NCBI GenBank assembly: GCA_020846435.1
Contig: JADLDY010000021.1
Span: forward strand, 1 to 64,000
Direction: 5' to 3'
DNA length: 64,000 bases
DNA from: Deltaproteobacteria bacterium
GTDB taxonomy: Bacteria; Desulfobacterota; GWC2-55-46
Position numbers and translations under genes: made by a program. Numbering within the stretch: the stretch's first letter is position 1; every line of letters starts with the position of its first letter. The notes below the pieces were generated by a model, which saw only the letters and a list, made by a program, of their open reading frames with translations, did not search any database and had not been told where the DNA came from. Positions 10,368 to 18,871 of the stretch are shown in pieces.

Positions 10368-11381
10368 ATGATACCTGAAGGAAAGGTCCTTGTCGTGGGC
10401 TGCGGCTCAATCGGCAGGCGCCACATAAGAAACTTCCAGTCCCTGGGGGTCAAAAACTTCATCCTCTGCGATACCAGCGAAGAGAATCTGAAACTGGCAT
10501 CAATGGGCCTTGAGGCCCCGGTGCTGACGACGAACTTCAAGAACGCCCTTGTGAACGCGCCGTCTATGGCAGTCATCTGTACGCCGTCGTCACTGCACCT
10601 TGAGATGGCTTGCGAGCTTGTACGCGGCAAAGTCCATGTCCTCATTGAAAAGCCGCTTTCAGACACCCTCGACGGAGTGACTGAGCTTGAGAAGCTTGTC
10701 GATGAGAAGGGCGTTGTAGCGATGATGGCCATGTGTTACAGGTTCCACCCAATCTTCCGCGAGGTAAAGAAAATCCTCGGCGCTGGCACGATCGGCAAGG
10801 TCTACCATGTAAACTACTTCGGAGGCCACTACCTTCCTGACTGGCATCCCAAAGCCGATTACAGGATCGAGTACGCGGCCCGCAAGACTCTCGGAGGAGG
10901 CGTCATCCTCACTAGCATACACGGGCTTGATAACATAAGGTGGCTCTTCGGAGAGGTCGAGGAGGCGTACGCGTTCGTCGACAGGGTAAGCGGCCTCGAG
11001 ATGGACGTCGAGGACCTCGCGACAGCCATATTCAGGCTCAAGAACGGCATATACGTCAACTGGCAGACCGATTTCATACAGAGGGCAAACCAGCACAGGA
11101 TGGTCGTCGCTGGCTCAAACGGCACTTTGAGGGTCGACTTCATAACCGGCGTTATCGAGACCTACTCCGCCGTGACCGGCAAGTGGAGCTCTGAGACTCA
11201 CTCCTTCGAGATCAACGAGATGTATGTCGTCGAGGCGAGGCACTTTCTCGAGAGCGTAGAAAAGAAGAAAACGCCTGTCGCCGACGTAAAGGACGGACAC
11301 AGGACTTTGAGGCTCGCGCTCGCTGTGAAGGGCTCGAGGAACCTACTTGAGGAACGGCCTGGGACATGCAGAACGGCGTGA
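10368..11381 (+). CDS. Gfo/Idh/MocA-family sugar dehydrogenase (second copy)
   Basis: 337 residues from ATG 10368 with AGGGG 8 nt upstream; an ATG at 10350 overlapping the previous stop is an alternative. NAD(P) loop VVGCGSIGRRHIRN near the N-terminus, canonical LIEKPLSD catalytic lysine motif, and the C-terminal SIHGLDNIRWLFG helix. It is only distantly like the first copy at 6115, so the two probably act at different steps. It overlaps pseG by 16 bp. Confidence 0.9.
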   Translation: MIPEGKVLVVGCGSIGRRHIRNFQSLGVKNFILCDTSEENLKLASMGLEAPVLTTNFKNALVNAPSMAVICTPSSLHLEMACELVRGKVHVLIEKPLSDTLDGVTELEKLVDEKGVVAMMAMCYRFHPIFREVKKILGAGTIGKVYHVNYFGGHYLPDWHPKADYRIEYAARKTLGGGVILTSIHGLDNIRWLFGEVEEAYAFVDRVSGLEMDVEDLATAIFRLKNGIYVNWQTDFIQRANQHRMVVAGSNGTLRVDFITGVIETYSAVTGKWSSETHSFEINEMYVVEARHFLESVEKKKTPVADVKDGHRTLRLALAVKGSRNLLEERPGTCRTA

Positions 11382-12370
11382 CATTCTGGACAGAGGGCGG
11401 CCAGTCTATCGGCATGGGACATGTGATGCGGTGCATCAACATCGCCCGCGCCATCAATGCCGATGAGACGCCCATGCACTTCCTTGTCAACAACGAGAGG
11501 CCTGTAATCGAGAGGCTCAACCAGGAGGCGCTCTTCCACGTCGTCTACCCGATGAGCGGCAGGCACGCGGCAAGACTTGCCAACAGCGTAGTGGTAATCG
11601 ACACCAAGCGTGACGTCTCAAGCCAGGTCCGCGCTTTGAAGGACGATGGCAAGAGGGTAGTCCTCATTGACAACAGCTCGACAGACGAAGCTGACGCCAT
11701 CGTCATGCCGACCCCGGTTTACAGGGGTGAGCCTAAAGCCGCGCTCCTCTCCGGAAGCGGCTACCTCATCATAGGCGAGAACTTCAGGAACTCAAGGGGT
11801 GAAGAACCGACAAGCCATTCGTCCCCATTGAAGGTGCTGGTCACGATGGGCGGGGCAGACCCGTTCAATCTGACTGAGATGGTACTGAAGGCGCTGTGGC
11901 CGATGGAAGGCATAGAGGTCACGACTGTCATCGGCCCGGCTTTCAGGATGACCGGCACCATGGAAGAGTTCGTAAAAAGAAGCGGCAAGAGGTTCACCTT
12001 TGCCTTTAACGTCAAGGACATGGCCCCTGTGATGAAAGAGGCGCACATGGCTTTCACGGCTGTAGGCACGACTGTATATGAGCTCGCGTACATGGGCGTC
12101 CCTGCTGTCCTCATAGGCAACTATGAGACAGACTGGCCCGACCTCTCAATGCTCGAGTCCCTTGGCATCTGCACATCCCTAGGCTATTACAGGGAGCTTG
12201 CCCCCTCGATGATAACAGGGGCAACCGAAAAATTCAGGGACGACGCAACGGAATGGAAAAAAATGGCTGAAGCCGGCCGCGCTCTTACGGACGGCTGCGG
12301 CGCTTCAAGGATCGCGTCTCTCATATCTTCACTTTTCAAACCAACAGAACTGAATTCAGGAGCATGGTAA
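11366..12370 (+). CDS. pseG: UDP-sugar hydrolase PseG / SpsG family
   Basis: 334 residues. GT-B-like fold protein that removes UDP from the diamino-trideoxy hexose before PseI acts. The N-terminal GGQSIGMGHVMRCINIARA has the conserved GMGHVMR with the catalytic histidine. VTMGGADP and VGTTVYELAYMGVP form the C-terminal nucleotide-binding half. SpsG and PseG are one family, so the name depends on context; with PseB, PseC and PseI nearby PseG is the best call. Confidence 0.88.
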   Translation: MQNGVTFWTEGGQSIGMGHVMRCINIARAINADETPMHFLVNNERPVIERLNQEALFHVVYPMSGRHAARLANSVVVIDTKRDVSSQVRALKDDGKRVVLIDNSSTDEADAIVMPTPVYRGEPKAALLSGSGYLIIGENFRNSRGEEPTSHSSPLKVLVTMGGADPFNLTEMVLKALWPMEGIEVTTVIGPAFRMTGTMEEFVKRSGKRFTFAFNVKDMAPVMKEAHMAFTAVGTTVYELAYMGVPAVLIGNYETDWPDLSMLESLGICTSLGYYRELAPSMITGATEKFRDDATEWKKMAEAGRALTDGCGASRIASLISSLFKPTELNSGAW

Positions 12371-13272
12371 TGACACACAGCGGAAGCGTACTCGACAGGT
12401 CCCACGGTTTCAGCGTCCTCGACTGCACTGACTGCGGCTTCATACATCTGAACCCGGTGCCGTCTGAAGACGACCTCGACAGGGTTTACAGGGAAGAGTA
12501 TTACAGGGACGAAAAGCCTCTGTTCATAGAGCGGGTGAGGGAAGACCTTGCCTGGTGGGAGTCGGTCTATAATGACAGGTACGAGTTCTTCGAGTCGAGA
12601 CTGCCAGAGAACAGGCGCTCCATCCTCGACATTGGCTGCGGGCCTGGCTACTTCCTCAAAGCTGGAGTAGAGAGGGGCTGGAAGGGTTTCGGAGTAGAGC
12701 CTTCAGCGCAGGCCGCGAGCCACGCGCGCTCACTCGGGATAGAAGTGATAAACACCTTCTTTGACACCGGGCTCGCCTCCGCGCTTAAGAAGAAGTTCGA
12801 CGCGGTCCATCTCTCCGAAGTCCTGGAGCACGTGCCAGACCCCTCGATGATCTTGAAGGCCGCTGGCAGGCTCATGAACGAGGGCAGCCTCATCTGCTGC
12901 GTCGTCCCCAACGATTTCAGCCCTGTGCAGAAGGTCTTGAAGGAGAAGCTCCATTACAAGCCATACTGGGTCGCCCCTCCGCACCATATAAACTACTTCA
13001 GCTTCGATTCCATGAAGTCGCTGATGGAAAAGAGCGGGTTCAAGGTAGTCGGCGCGACCTCGATGTTCCCGATTGATTTCTTCCTGCTCATGGGAGACGA
13101 CTACGTAGGCAATGACGAGCTGGGCAGGGCCAGCCACGCGAGGAGAAAGAGGCTCGACCTCATGCTCGCCGAGCCTGAGCTCAAGGGCTTCAAAAAAGAG
13201 ATGTACGAGCTCATGGCCAGACACGGCATTGGAAGGGAAATGATCATCTACGGGGAGAAGATAAATGGTTAA
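12370..13272 (+). CDS. Class I SAM methyltransferase with half zinc ribbon
   Basis: 300 residues from ATG 12370, which is 7 nt from AGGAG; ATG 12364 would be only 1 nt away. A single CxxC (C19-C22) resembles the second half of the zinc ribbon that begins sugar C- and O-methyltransferases; the first CxxC is missing. Motif I ILDIGCGPGYFL binds S-adenosylmethionine, followed by LSEVLEHVPDP. It overlaps the pseG stop by one base. Probably O- or C-methylates the flagellar sugar or its side group. Confidence 0.85.
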   Translation: MTHSGSVLDRSHGFSVLDCTDCGFIHLNPVPSEDDLDRVYREEYYRDEKPLFIERVREDLAWWESVYNDRYEFFESRLPENRRSILDIGCGPGYFLKAGVERGWKGFGVEPSAQAASHARSLGIEVINTFFDTGLASALKKKFDAVHLSEVLEHVPDPSMILKAAGRLMNEGSLICCVVPNDFSPVQKVLKEKLHYKPYWVAPPHHINYFSFDSMKSLMEKSGFKVVGATSMFPIDFFLLMGDDYVGNDELGRASHARRKRLDLMLAEPELKGFKKEMYELMARHGIGREMIIYGEKING

Positions 13273-14089
13273 CGACGCATGCAGGCTCTGCAATTCAAAA
13301 GAGGCGCGCCTCGTCGCCGTGGTCGACGGCAGCCAGTATGTCAGGTGCGCAATTTGCGGGGTAGAGAGGATGGCTTCTTATCCATCAGACGCCGAGATCG
13401 CCGAGTTCTACGATAACGGCTACATGACAAAGAAGTTCAACAACCTCGGACATCACCTCCACTTCACAAAGGAGTACAGGGAGACCTACTTTGCCGAGAA
13501 GTCTCTTACTTTCGACGATCTCAGGGTCGACACGGCCTCACTCAAGGGCAGGAAGCTCCTTGACGTAGGCTGCGCCAACGGCCAGTTTCTCGAGTTCACC
13601 GGAAGGCTCGGCATGGACTCGACCGGCATCGACATATCAGAGGAGATGGTAAATGCCGGAAAAGAGGCCGGACTCAACTGCCAGGTCCAGGACCTCTTCG
13701 AGATGAAAGGCTCTTTTGACCTCTTGACCTACTGGGACGTCATCGAGCACGTCTCTGACCCCAGAAAGGTACTCGAGAAGACCCGCACGCTTCTTTCCCC
13801 GGGCGGAGAGGTAATTCTCCAGACGCCGTGCACCGGCATTGTCTCTGAGCTCTTCGGCGACAAGTGGCTCTACTATCTCCCGGTCCAGCACCTCCACCTT
13901 TTCTCCCAGGACTCTTTGTTCAAGCTACTCTCTGAGACGGGCTTTTCTGTCGTGAGCTGGGTCAGGTTCGGCAGCTGCAACCCCAAGGGGTCTATCCCCG
14001 ACGTCAACAAGAGGGCGATGGACACGATAGCCAAGCGGATGGGCATAGGCGACACGATAGTCGTTCGCGCGAGGAGGACCGACAATTGA
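13265..14089 (+). CDS. Class I SAM methyltransferase with full zinc ribbon
   Basis: 274 residues, GGGGAG 7 nt upstream. Two CxxC pairs (C6-C9, C28-C31) form an N-terminal zinc ribbon. Motif I LLDVGCANGQFL and YWDVIEHVSDP follow. It is paralogous to the preceding gene, overlapping it by 8 bp. Two adjacent methyltransferases would fit a doubly methylated substituent, such as the dimethylated glyceric acid groups known on some Campylobacter flagellar sugars; this is inference. Confidence 0.86.
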   Translation: MVNDACRLCNSKEARLVAVVDGSQYVRCAICGVERMASYPSDAEIAEFYDNGYMTKKFNNLGHHLHFTKEYRETYFAEKSLTFDDLRVDTASLKGRKLLDVGCANGQFLEFTGRLGMDSTGIDISEEMVNAGKEAGLNCQVQDLFEMKGSFDLLTYWDVIEHVSDPRKVLEKTRTLLSPGGEVILQTPCTGIVSELFGDKWLYYLPVQHLHLFSQDSLFKLLSETGFSVVSWVRFGSCNPKGSIPDVNKRAMDTIAKRMGIGDTIVVRARRTDN

Positions 14090-14850
14090 AAGACCTCTTC
14101 AACCTTGAGGGAAAGGCCGCTCTTGTCACCGGCGGCGGCAGCGGCCTCGGCCAGGCGATAGCCTTAGGGCTTGCCTTAGCCGGCGCAATGGTTGCGGTCT
14201 CGGGCAGGGACATCCTGAAACTCAGGGAGACGGTAAACCAGATAACGAAGAACGGCGGGCTCTCCACTGCCATAGAGATGAACATACTCGACACCGATTC
14301 CGTAAATGAGGCGGTAAGCCGCGTTGTCGAGGAGTACGGCCACATAGACATACTCGTCAACTCGGCCGGCGTGCACCTCAAGAAGGACACTCTCGAAGTG
14401 ACTGACGAGGAATGGTCCAGGGTAATCGACACCAACCTCACCGGCTCGTTCAGGGTATGCAGGGCTGTTGCCACACAGATGAAGGTTCAGGGAGGCGGCA
14501 AGATAGTAAACATAGCGTCCCTCGGGTCTTTCGTAGCTTTGAAAGATGCGGCCGCCTACACATCGTCAAAGGCAGGCGTGGTGCTTCTTACCAAGAACCT
14601 CGCTGTCGAGCTCGCGCCTTTCAATATACAGGTCAACGCCATAGCTCCGGGAGTTTTCAGGACGGCGTTGAACTCGAAGGTGCTTGTTGGCGAGAGGCTT
14701 GAAAGGATACTCGCGAATACGCCGATGAAGCGTCTCGGCGTGCCAGAAGAGCTCACCGGCACCGCGGTGTATCTGTCGTCAAAGGCGTCTAATTTCGTAA
14801 CGGGCGCGGTAATTCCAGTAGATGGAGGGTTCCTCGCATGGGGGATATGA
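14086..14850 (+). CDS. Short-chain dehydrogenase/reductase
   Basis: 254 residues from TTG 14086, supported by GAGGAGG 8 nt upstream and a 4-bp overlap with the previous stop. Classical SDR: GGGSGLG cofactor loop, NSAGVHL, catalytic Y158-x3-K162, and PVDGGFLAWGI C-terminus. The closest characterised types are gluconate 5-dehydrogenase and 3-oxoacyl-ACP reductase. SDRs of this type (PtmA-like) accompany nonulosonate tailoring in Campylobacter flagellar loci. Substrate unknown. Confidence 0.9.
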   Translation: MKDLFNLEGKAALVTGGGSGLGQAIALGLALAGAMVAVSGRDILKLRETVNQITKNGGLSTAIEMNILDTDSVNEAVSRVVEEYGHIDILVNSAGVHLKKDTLEVTDEEWSRVIDTNLTGSFRVCRAVATQMKVQGGGKIVNIASLGSFVALKDAAAYTSSKAGVVLLTKNLAVELAPFNIQVNAIAPGVFRTALNSKVLVGERLERILANTPMKRLGVPEELTGTAVYLSSKASNFVTGAVIPVDGGFLAWGI

Positions 14851-16067
14851 AGAAAAAGGCCGTAATGGTGTTGGGCGCCGGCGTCATGCAGGTCCCGATG
14901 ATACGGAAAGCAAGGGAGATGGGCCTCTTTGTCATCGCTTCCGATAAAAACTCCGGGGCTGAAGGCTTTTCTGAAGCTGATCTTGCCCTTACCCTTGACA
15001 TAAAGAACGCCGCTTCTCACGTTGAATGGGCTTTGAAAAACAAGGATGCCTACAACATCTCCGGCGTAGTAGCCGGGGCTGACGTCGCCATAACGGCCGC
15101 CGAGATCTCGAACGCGCTCGGGCTCCCGGGAATTCCGGTAGAGGTGGCTGAGAGGTCTAACAACAAGTCCCTCATGAAGGAGCGCTGGCTCAAGGACGGC
15201 ATACCGACGCCGTGGGCCGAAGAGGTCTCGACCCTTCAGGAAGCAAGGAACGCCATTAAAAAGACCGGCCTGCCGTGCATGGTAAAGGCAATAGATAACG
15301 CGGCCTCGAGGGGCTCGAAGCGCATTGATTCGATAGACGAGCTTGAAGAGGCGCTTGCAGACGCCAAAGAGCACTCGACGACAGGCACTGCTCTCATCGA
15401 GGAGTTTGTCGAAGGCACTGAGCAGTCCGTCGAGCTGATCGTATGGAACAACAGGCATTACAGGTTCGGCATCGTCGACAGGCACTTCGGCTTTGGCCAG
15501 TTCCCGATAGAGACAGGACACACAAACCCGAGCGCGCTTGGCGCACAGGTGCAGGAAAGCCTTTACAGGGTGGTCGAAGACGCGGCCGCCTCCCTTGGCA
15601 TAGACTTCGGCCCTTACAAGGCCGACACGATTCTTACGAAAAAGGGGCCGATGGTCCTGGAGCTTCCGGCACGTCTTTCAGGAGGCTTTCATTCACAGTA
15701 CACGACCCCTCTGGCGACCGGCCTTGAGCCGCAGAAGATGGCACTAGCTCTGGCAGCCGGCATTGAGGTCAAAGAGGAATACCATACGCGCACAAGGAAT
15801 CATGTGACTGTCTGCAAGGCGGTCTTTCCCGAGCCTGGCGTCGTGCGGCTCATAAGGGGCGTTGAGGCGGCAAAGGCGCTGCCCGGCGTCGATCAGATAT
15901 TCCTGATGATCAGCGAAGGCGACGTCATATCCGCTTACCGCAACTGCGCCCACAGGGTCTGCTACATAATCGCGAGCGGGAAGAACATGGCAGAAGCAGA
16001 GCTTAACTGGCAGAGGGCCGCCAATACGGTGAGGATAAATACCACTCCGGAGAAGATATATGCCTGA
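14838..16067 (+). CDS. ATP-grasp carboxylate ligase
   Basis: 409 residues; GGAGGG 8 nt upstream supports ATG 14838. N-terminal preATP-grasp Rossmann part (VMVLGAGVMQVPMIRKA), central ATP-grasp region with VKAIDNAASRGSKRI and ALIEEFVEGTEQSVE, and metal ligands in MVLELPARLSGGFHSQY. The family activates a carboxylate as acyl phosphate and couples it to an amine or thiol. Placed in a locus lacking the PseH acetyltransferase, it could acylate the 4-amino group or the finished sugar with a special acid. That role is inference. Confidence 0.87.
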   Translation: MGDMKKKAVMVLGAGVMQVPMIRKAREMGLFVIASDKNSGAEGFSEADLALTLDIKNAASHVEWALKNKDAYNISGVVAGADVAITAAEISNALGLPGIPVEVAERSNNKSLMKERWLKDGIPTPWAEEVSTLQEARNAIKKTGLPCMVKAIDNAASRGSKRIDSIDELEEALADAKEHSTTGTALIEEFVEGTEQSVELIVWNNRHYRFGIVDRHFGFGQFPIETGHTNPSALGAQVQESLYRVVEDAAASLGIDFGPYKADTILTKKGPMVLELPARLSGGFHSQYTTPLATGLEPQKMALALAAGIEVKEEYHTRTRNHVTVCKAVFPEPGVVRLIRGVEAAKALPGVDQIFLMISEGDVISAYRNCAHRVCYIIASGKNMAEAELNWQRAANTVRINTTPEKIYA

Positions 16068-16839
16068 TCCGGTCCATGTCAAAGCCGCGAGAAGAGAAGG
16101 GCTCAACAAGGTTGTCGCAGGAGGAGCGCTCGATGCTCTCTCTCTCGACCTGCTCGTCCTTGCAAAGGGGCAGTCTTTCACCTTTTCAACGGAAGGCACC
16201 GAGGCTGCGTCAGTCATCATGAGTGGAGACGCTCTCGTGGGTGTTCAGGGCCTTGAGTACAGGCTTAAAAGAAAGAGCGTCTTCCTTGAGAGGGCCTCTT
16301 GTGTCTGTCTGCCGATCGAAAGCGAAGCGGTATTTACGGCGATTGAGAAAACCGAGATAGCGATATGCAGATCAAAGTGCGGCCAGAAGGGCTCGCCCTT
16401 TTTCGTTTCTTCCGAGATGGTCAGGGAAAAGACGGTGGGGAGAGACAACTGGGAAAGAAAGGTCGTTGACATACTCGGCGCAGACTCGCCTGCGGCCCGC
16501 CTTGTCGTGGGCGAGACATTCAACGCTCCTGGCGGCTGGTCGAGCTTCCCTCCTCACAAGCACGACACGGCGACCCCTGGCGTAGAAGCGAAGATGGAGG
16601 AAATATATCTTTTCAGGCTTGATCCTCCAGAGGGCTTTGGCACGCAGACGATTTACGGAAGTCAGGGCACTCATTCATTCAAGGTAGGTGATTACGACGC
16701 AGTGACAATACCCTGGGGCTATCATCCAGTGTCAGCAATGCCGGGCTACGGCCTCTATTACCTCTGGTTCCTCTCTGGAGAGGGCAGGGCGCTCATGCCC
16801 AACACCGATCCTGACTATAAATGGCTTGAGGCAAAATAA
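16060..16839 (+). CDS. IolB-like (5-deoxy-glucuronate isomerase family) cupin protein
   Basis: 259 residues, overlapping the ATP-grasp gene by 8 bp. The bicupin shows H166-x-H168, E180/E181 in MEEIYLFR, and H222 in WGYHPVSAMPGYGLYYLWF, the metal ligands and signature of IolB. IolB isomerises 5-deoxy-glucuronate in myo-inositol breakdown, but no other inositol-breakdown gene except generic Gfo/Idh members is nearby. In this operon it more likely isomerises an aldose-type intermediate of the glycan or of its acyl group. Confidence 0.85.
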   Translation: MPDPVHVKAARREGLNKVVAGGALDALSLDLLVLAKGQSFTFSTEGTEAASVIMSGDALVGVQGLEYRLKRKSVFLERASCVCLPIESEAVFTAIEKTEIAICRSKCGQKGSPFFVSSEMVREKTVGRDNWERKVVDILGADSPAARLVVGETFNAPGGWSSFPPHKHDTATPGVEAKMEEIYLFRLDPPEGFGTQTIYGSQGTHSFKVGDYDAVTIPWGYHPVSAMPGYGLYYLWFLSGEGRALMPNTDPDYKWLEAK

Positions 16840-16840
16840 T

Positions 16841-18868
16841 ATGCTCAAACTCTACACGATCTTTCACTGCAACCTGGCCTTCTCGATGATACCGAGAGAA
16901 CATTTTCCGACGGTAATCAAAAGGTGCTACGCCCCGCTCCTCGACCTCGCTGAAAAAGGCTTCCCCATCGCGATAGAGATGACGGCGTGGACGCTCAAGG
17001 AGGTCAACGCGATTGACCCGTCCTTTATTGAAAGGCTGCGTTCGCTCTGGCACTCCGGCAAATGCGAGTTCATCGGCTCTGCATATTCGCAGGCAATATT
17101 CCCGCTTATACCCGCGGAGGTCAACAGGTGGAACCTCGAGATAGGAAACAGGTACTACCAGGACCTGCTTGGCAGGAGGCCCAGGACCGCTCTCGTCAAT
17201 GAGCAGACTTTTTCCAGAGGCCTTGTCGACCTGTACAGGGAAGCAGGATACAACGCCATCATAATGGACTGGAACAACTCCACCCAGCATAACCGCTATC
17301 CCAAGGAGTATCTTTACCACCCGCAGAGGGCGGCAGGCCTGAAGTCCGATGTGGATGTCCTCTGGAGCCATTCTATAGCGTTTCAGAAGTTCCAGAGGTG
17401 CGTGCACGGCGAGATAACAGAGGACGAGTACATCGACTTTCTTTTCTCCCACGCAGTGGAAGGCGAGGAGAGGGTGTTCCCGCTTTATACCAACGACGCG
17501 GAAGTCTTCAGTTACAGGCCGGGGCATGACGCCACAATCGAAGACGAGTACGCGAATCTGGAGCGCCTCCTGAGGAGAATCGCCTCTGATAAACGCGCTG
17601 AGTTCATCACTCCGTCCAGGGCTCTCTCTGAGAGCCGGGACAGCTCCCTGTCGAACGTGATCAAGCTGGAGTCGGTAGAGACTCCGGTCGTTTGCAAGAA
17701 GCAGGACAAGTACAACCCTCTCCGCTGGGCCGCGGCCGGGCGCGACAGCGTGCACATCAACACGGAATGCTACAAGGTGTTTGAAAGCATAAGGGCGCTC
17801 AAGGAGCAGGGCGCGCTTGAAAAAGAAACTCTCGAGAGCTGCAAGGAAGTCCTCTGCGAGCTCTGGGGGAGCGACTTCAGGACCAACACCATAGACGAGA
17901 AGTTTGCCTGGTTCCAGAACAGGCTCGGCTGGCTCAAGATAGAAACGGAACGCCTCCTCGGCAACCACACACAGAGGACGCCTCTTCTGGCGTGGGTCTA
18001 CGGCTCTGACTACTGCATGCCGGGCATCTCCGGCGGCTCTTTTCAGGAGCCTCAGGAGGCGAAGGGCAAAAGAGCACTGATTGAATCGGCCGAGAAGGTG
18101 TTGAAGATAGACACAGGCGCGGTCGTCGCGGAGTTCATGGAGTCCAAGGGACACGCTCTGAAGTCGCTCATATTCCCATCGGTCTCTTCAAAGCCGCTCA
18201 TCGGCACGCTCCCTCATGGCCACTACGAGGACATAAGCCTCGGCGCCGATTTTTTCAGCGGTCACCTCATACACTCTTCGAGGGAAGGCAAAAAGACTAC
18301 CGACCTCGTGGCCTCGACAGCAACTGTGGAAGAGATGAACGACAGTGTCTCTCTCGAGGTCAGGACGCCGCTCGAGATAGGTACGCTCTGGAAAAAATAC
18401 GAGATATCAAAAAGCGCCCCTGAGGTCAAGGTGACTTACAGGCTGAAGGTCAACGGCCTTCTCGCCTCTTCCCTGAGGGCTGGCATCTTCACTTTCATGC
18501 CGTCTGCCTTTGACAGGGAGACCCTCTGGTTCGAGACTGTCAACGGCGGGGCCGGCCCTGAGAGGTTTTACCTGAAAGGCCACGCGCTGAACCACGACGA
18601 GCCGGTGAGCCAGTCCGTCTCCGCGACCTCCTGCCTCGGGTCGACTGAGGGCTGGGTGAGGATAGGCGACAGAGAGAAATCCGTTGAGATACATACCGAC
18701 AAGTCCAGGCTCTTTTCCGTGCCGATGATAAAGTACAAAGAGCTGCCTGAAGAGAACTCTTTTTTCCTGAGGCTCTATCATTCGCTCGGCGAGTTCGACG
18801 ACACCGCGTGGTGGGTCTGGAGAGGTTATAACGAGGCCGCCTTCACATTGAGGGCCGCAAGGAGCTGA
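16841..18868 (+). CDS. GH57-like glycoside hydrolase/transferase
   Basis: 675 residues from ATG 16841, directly after the preceding stop. The first ~260 residues form a GH57/GH38-type (beta/alpha)7 barrel: WTLKEVN, CEFIGSAYSQAIFPLIP, then E121 in VNEQTFSRG at the place of the GH57 nucleophile, and a Y-N-D-A-E-V-F strand near 220. A helical middle and a C-terminal beta domain (about 420-675) resemble the DUF1925/1926-type tail of amylopullulanase relatives. Cytoplasmic, no signal peptide. It may trim or transfer a sugar in the flagellin glycan; no clear counterpart in known flagellar loci. Confidence 0.8.
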   Translation: MLKLYTIFHCNLAFSMIPREHFPTVIKRCYAPLLDLAEKGFPIAIEMTAWTLKEVNAIDPSFIERLRSLWHSGKCEFIGSAYSQAIFPLIPAEVNRWNLEIGNRYYQDLLGRRPRTALVNEQTFSRGLVDLYREAGYNAIIMDWNNSTQHNRYPKEYLYHPQRAAGLKSDVDVLWSHSIAFQKFQRCVHGEITEDEYIDFLFSHAVEGEERVFPLYTNDAEVFSYRPGHDATIEDEYANLERLLRRIASDKRAEFITPSRALSESRDSSLSNVIKLESVETPVVCKKQDKYNPLRWAAAGRDSVHINTECYKVFESIRALKEQGALEKETLESCKEVLCELWGSDFRTNTIDEKFAWFQNRLGWLKIETERLLGNHTQRTPLLAWVYGSDYCMPGISGGSFQEPQEAKGKRALIESAEKVLKIDTGAVVAEFMESKGHALKSLIFPSVSSKPLIGTLPHGHYEDISLGADFFSGHLIHSSREGKKTTDLVASTATVEEMNDSVSLEVRTPLEIGTLWKKYEISKSAPEVKVTYRLKVNGLLASSLRAGIFTFMPSAFDRETLWFETVNGGAGPERFYLKGHALNHDEPVSQSVSATSCLGSTEGWVRIGDREKSVEIHTDKSRLFSVPMIKYKELPEENSFFLRLYHSLGEFDDTAWWVWRGYNEAAFTLRAARS

Positions 18869-18871
18869 CAT

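Noticed and set aside
14086-14850. Reading the SDR as fatty-acid FabG
   Set aside because: The catalytic residues fit any classical SDR and the operon is devoted to sugars; no other fatty-acid gene is nearby.
16793-18154. 453-residue open frame on the - strand
   Set aside because: It is fully antisense to the GH57-like gene, which has clear motifs; long antisense frames are expected in GC-rich DNA.
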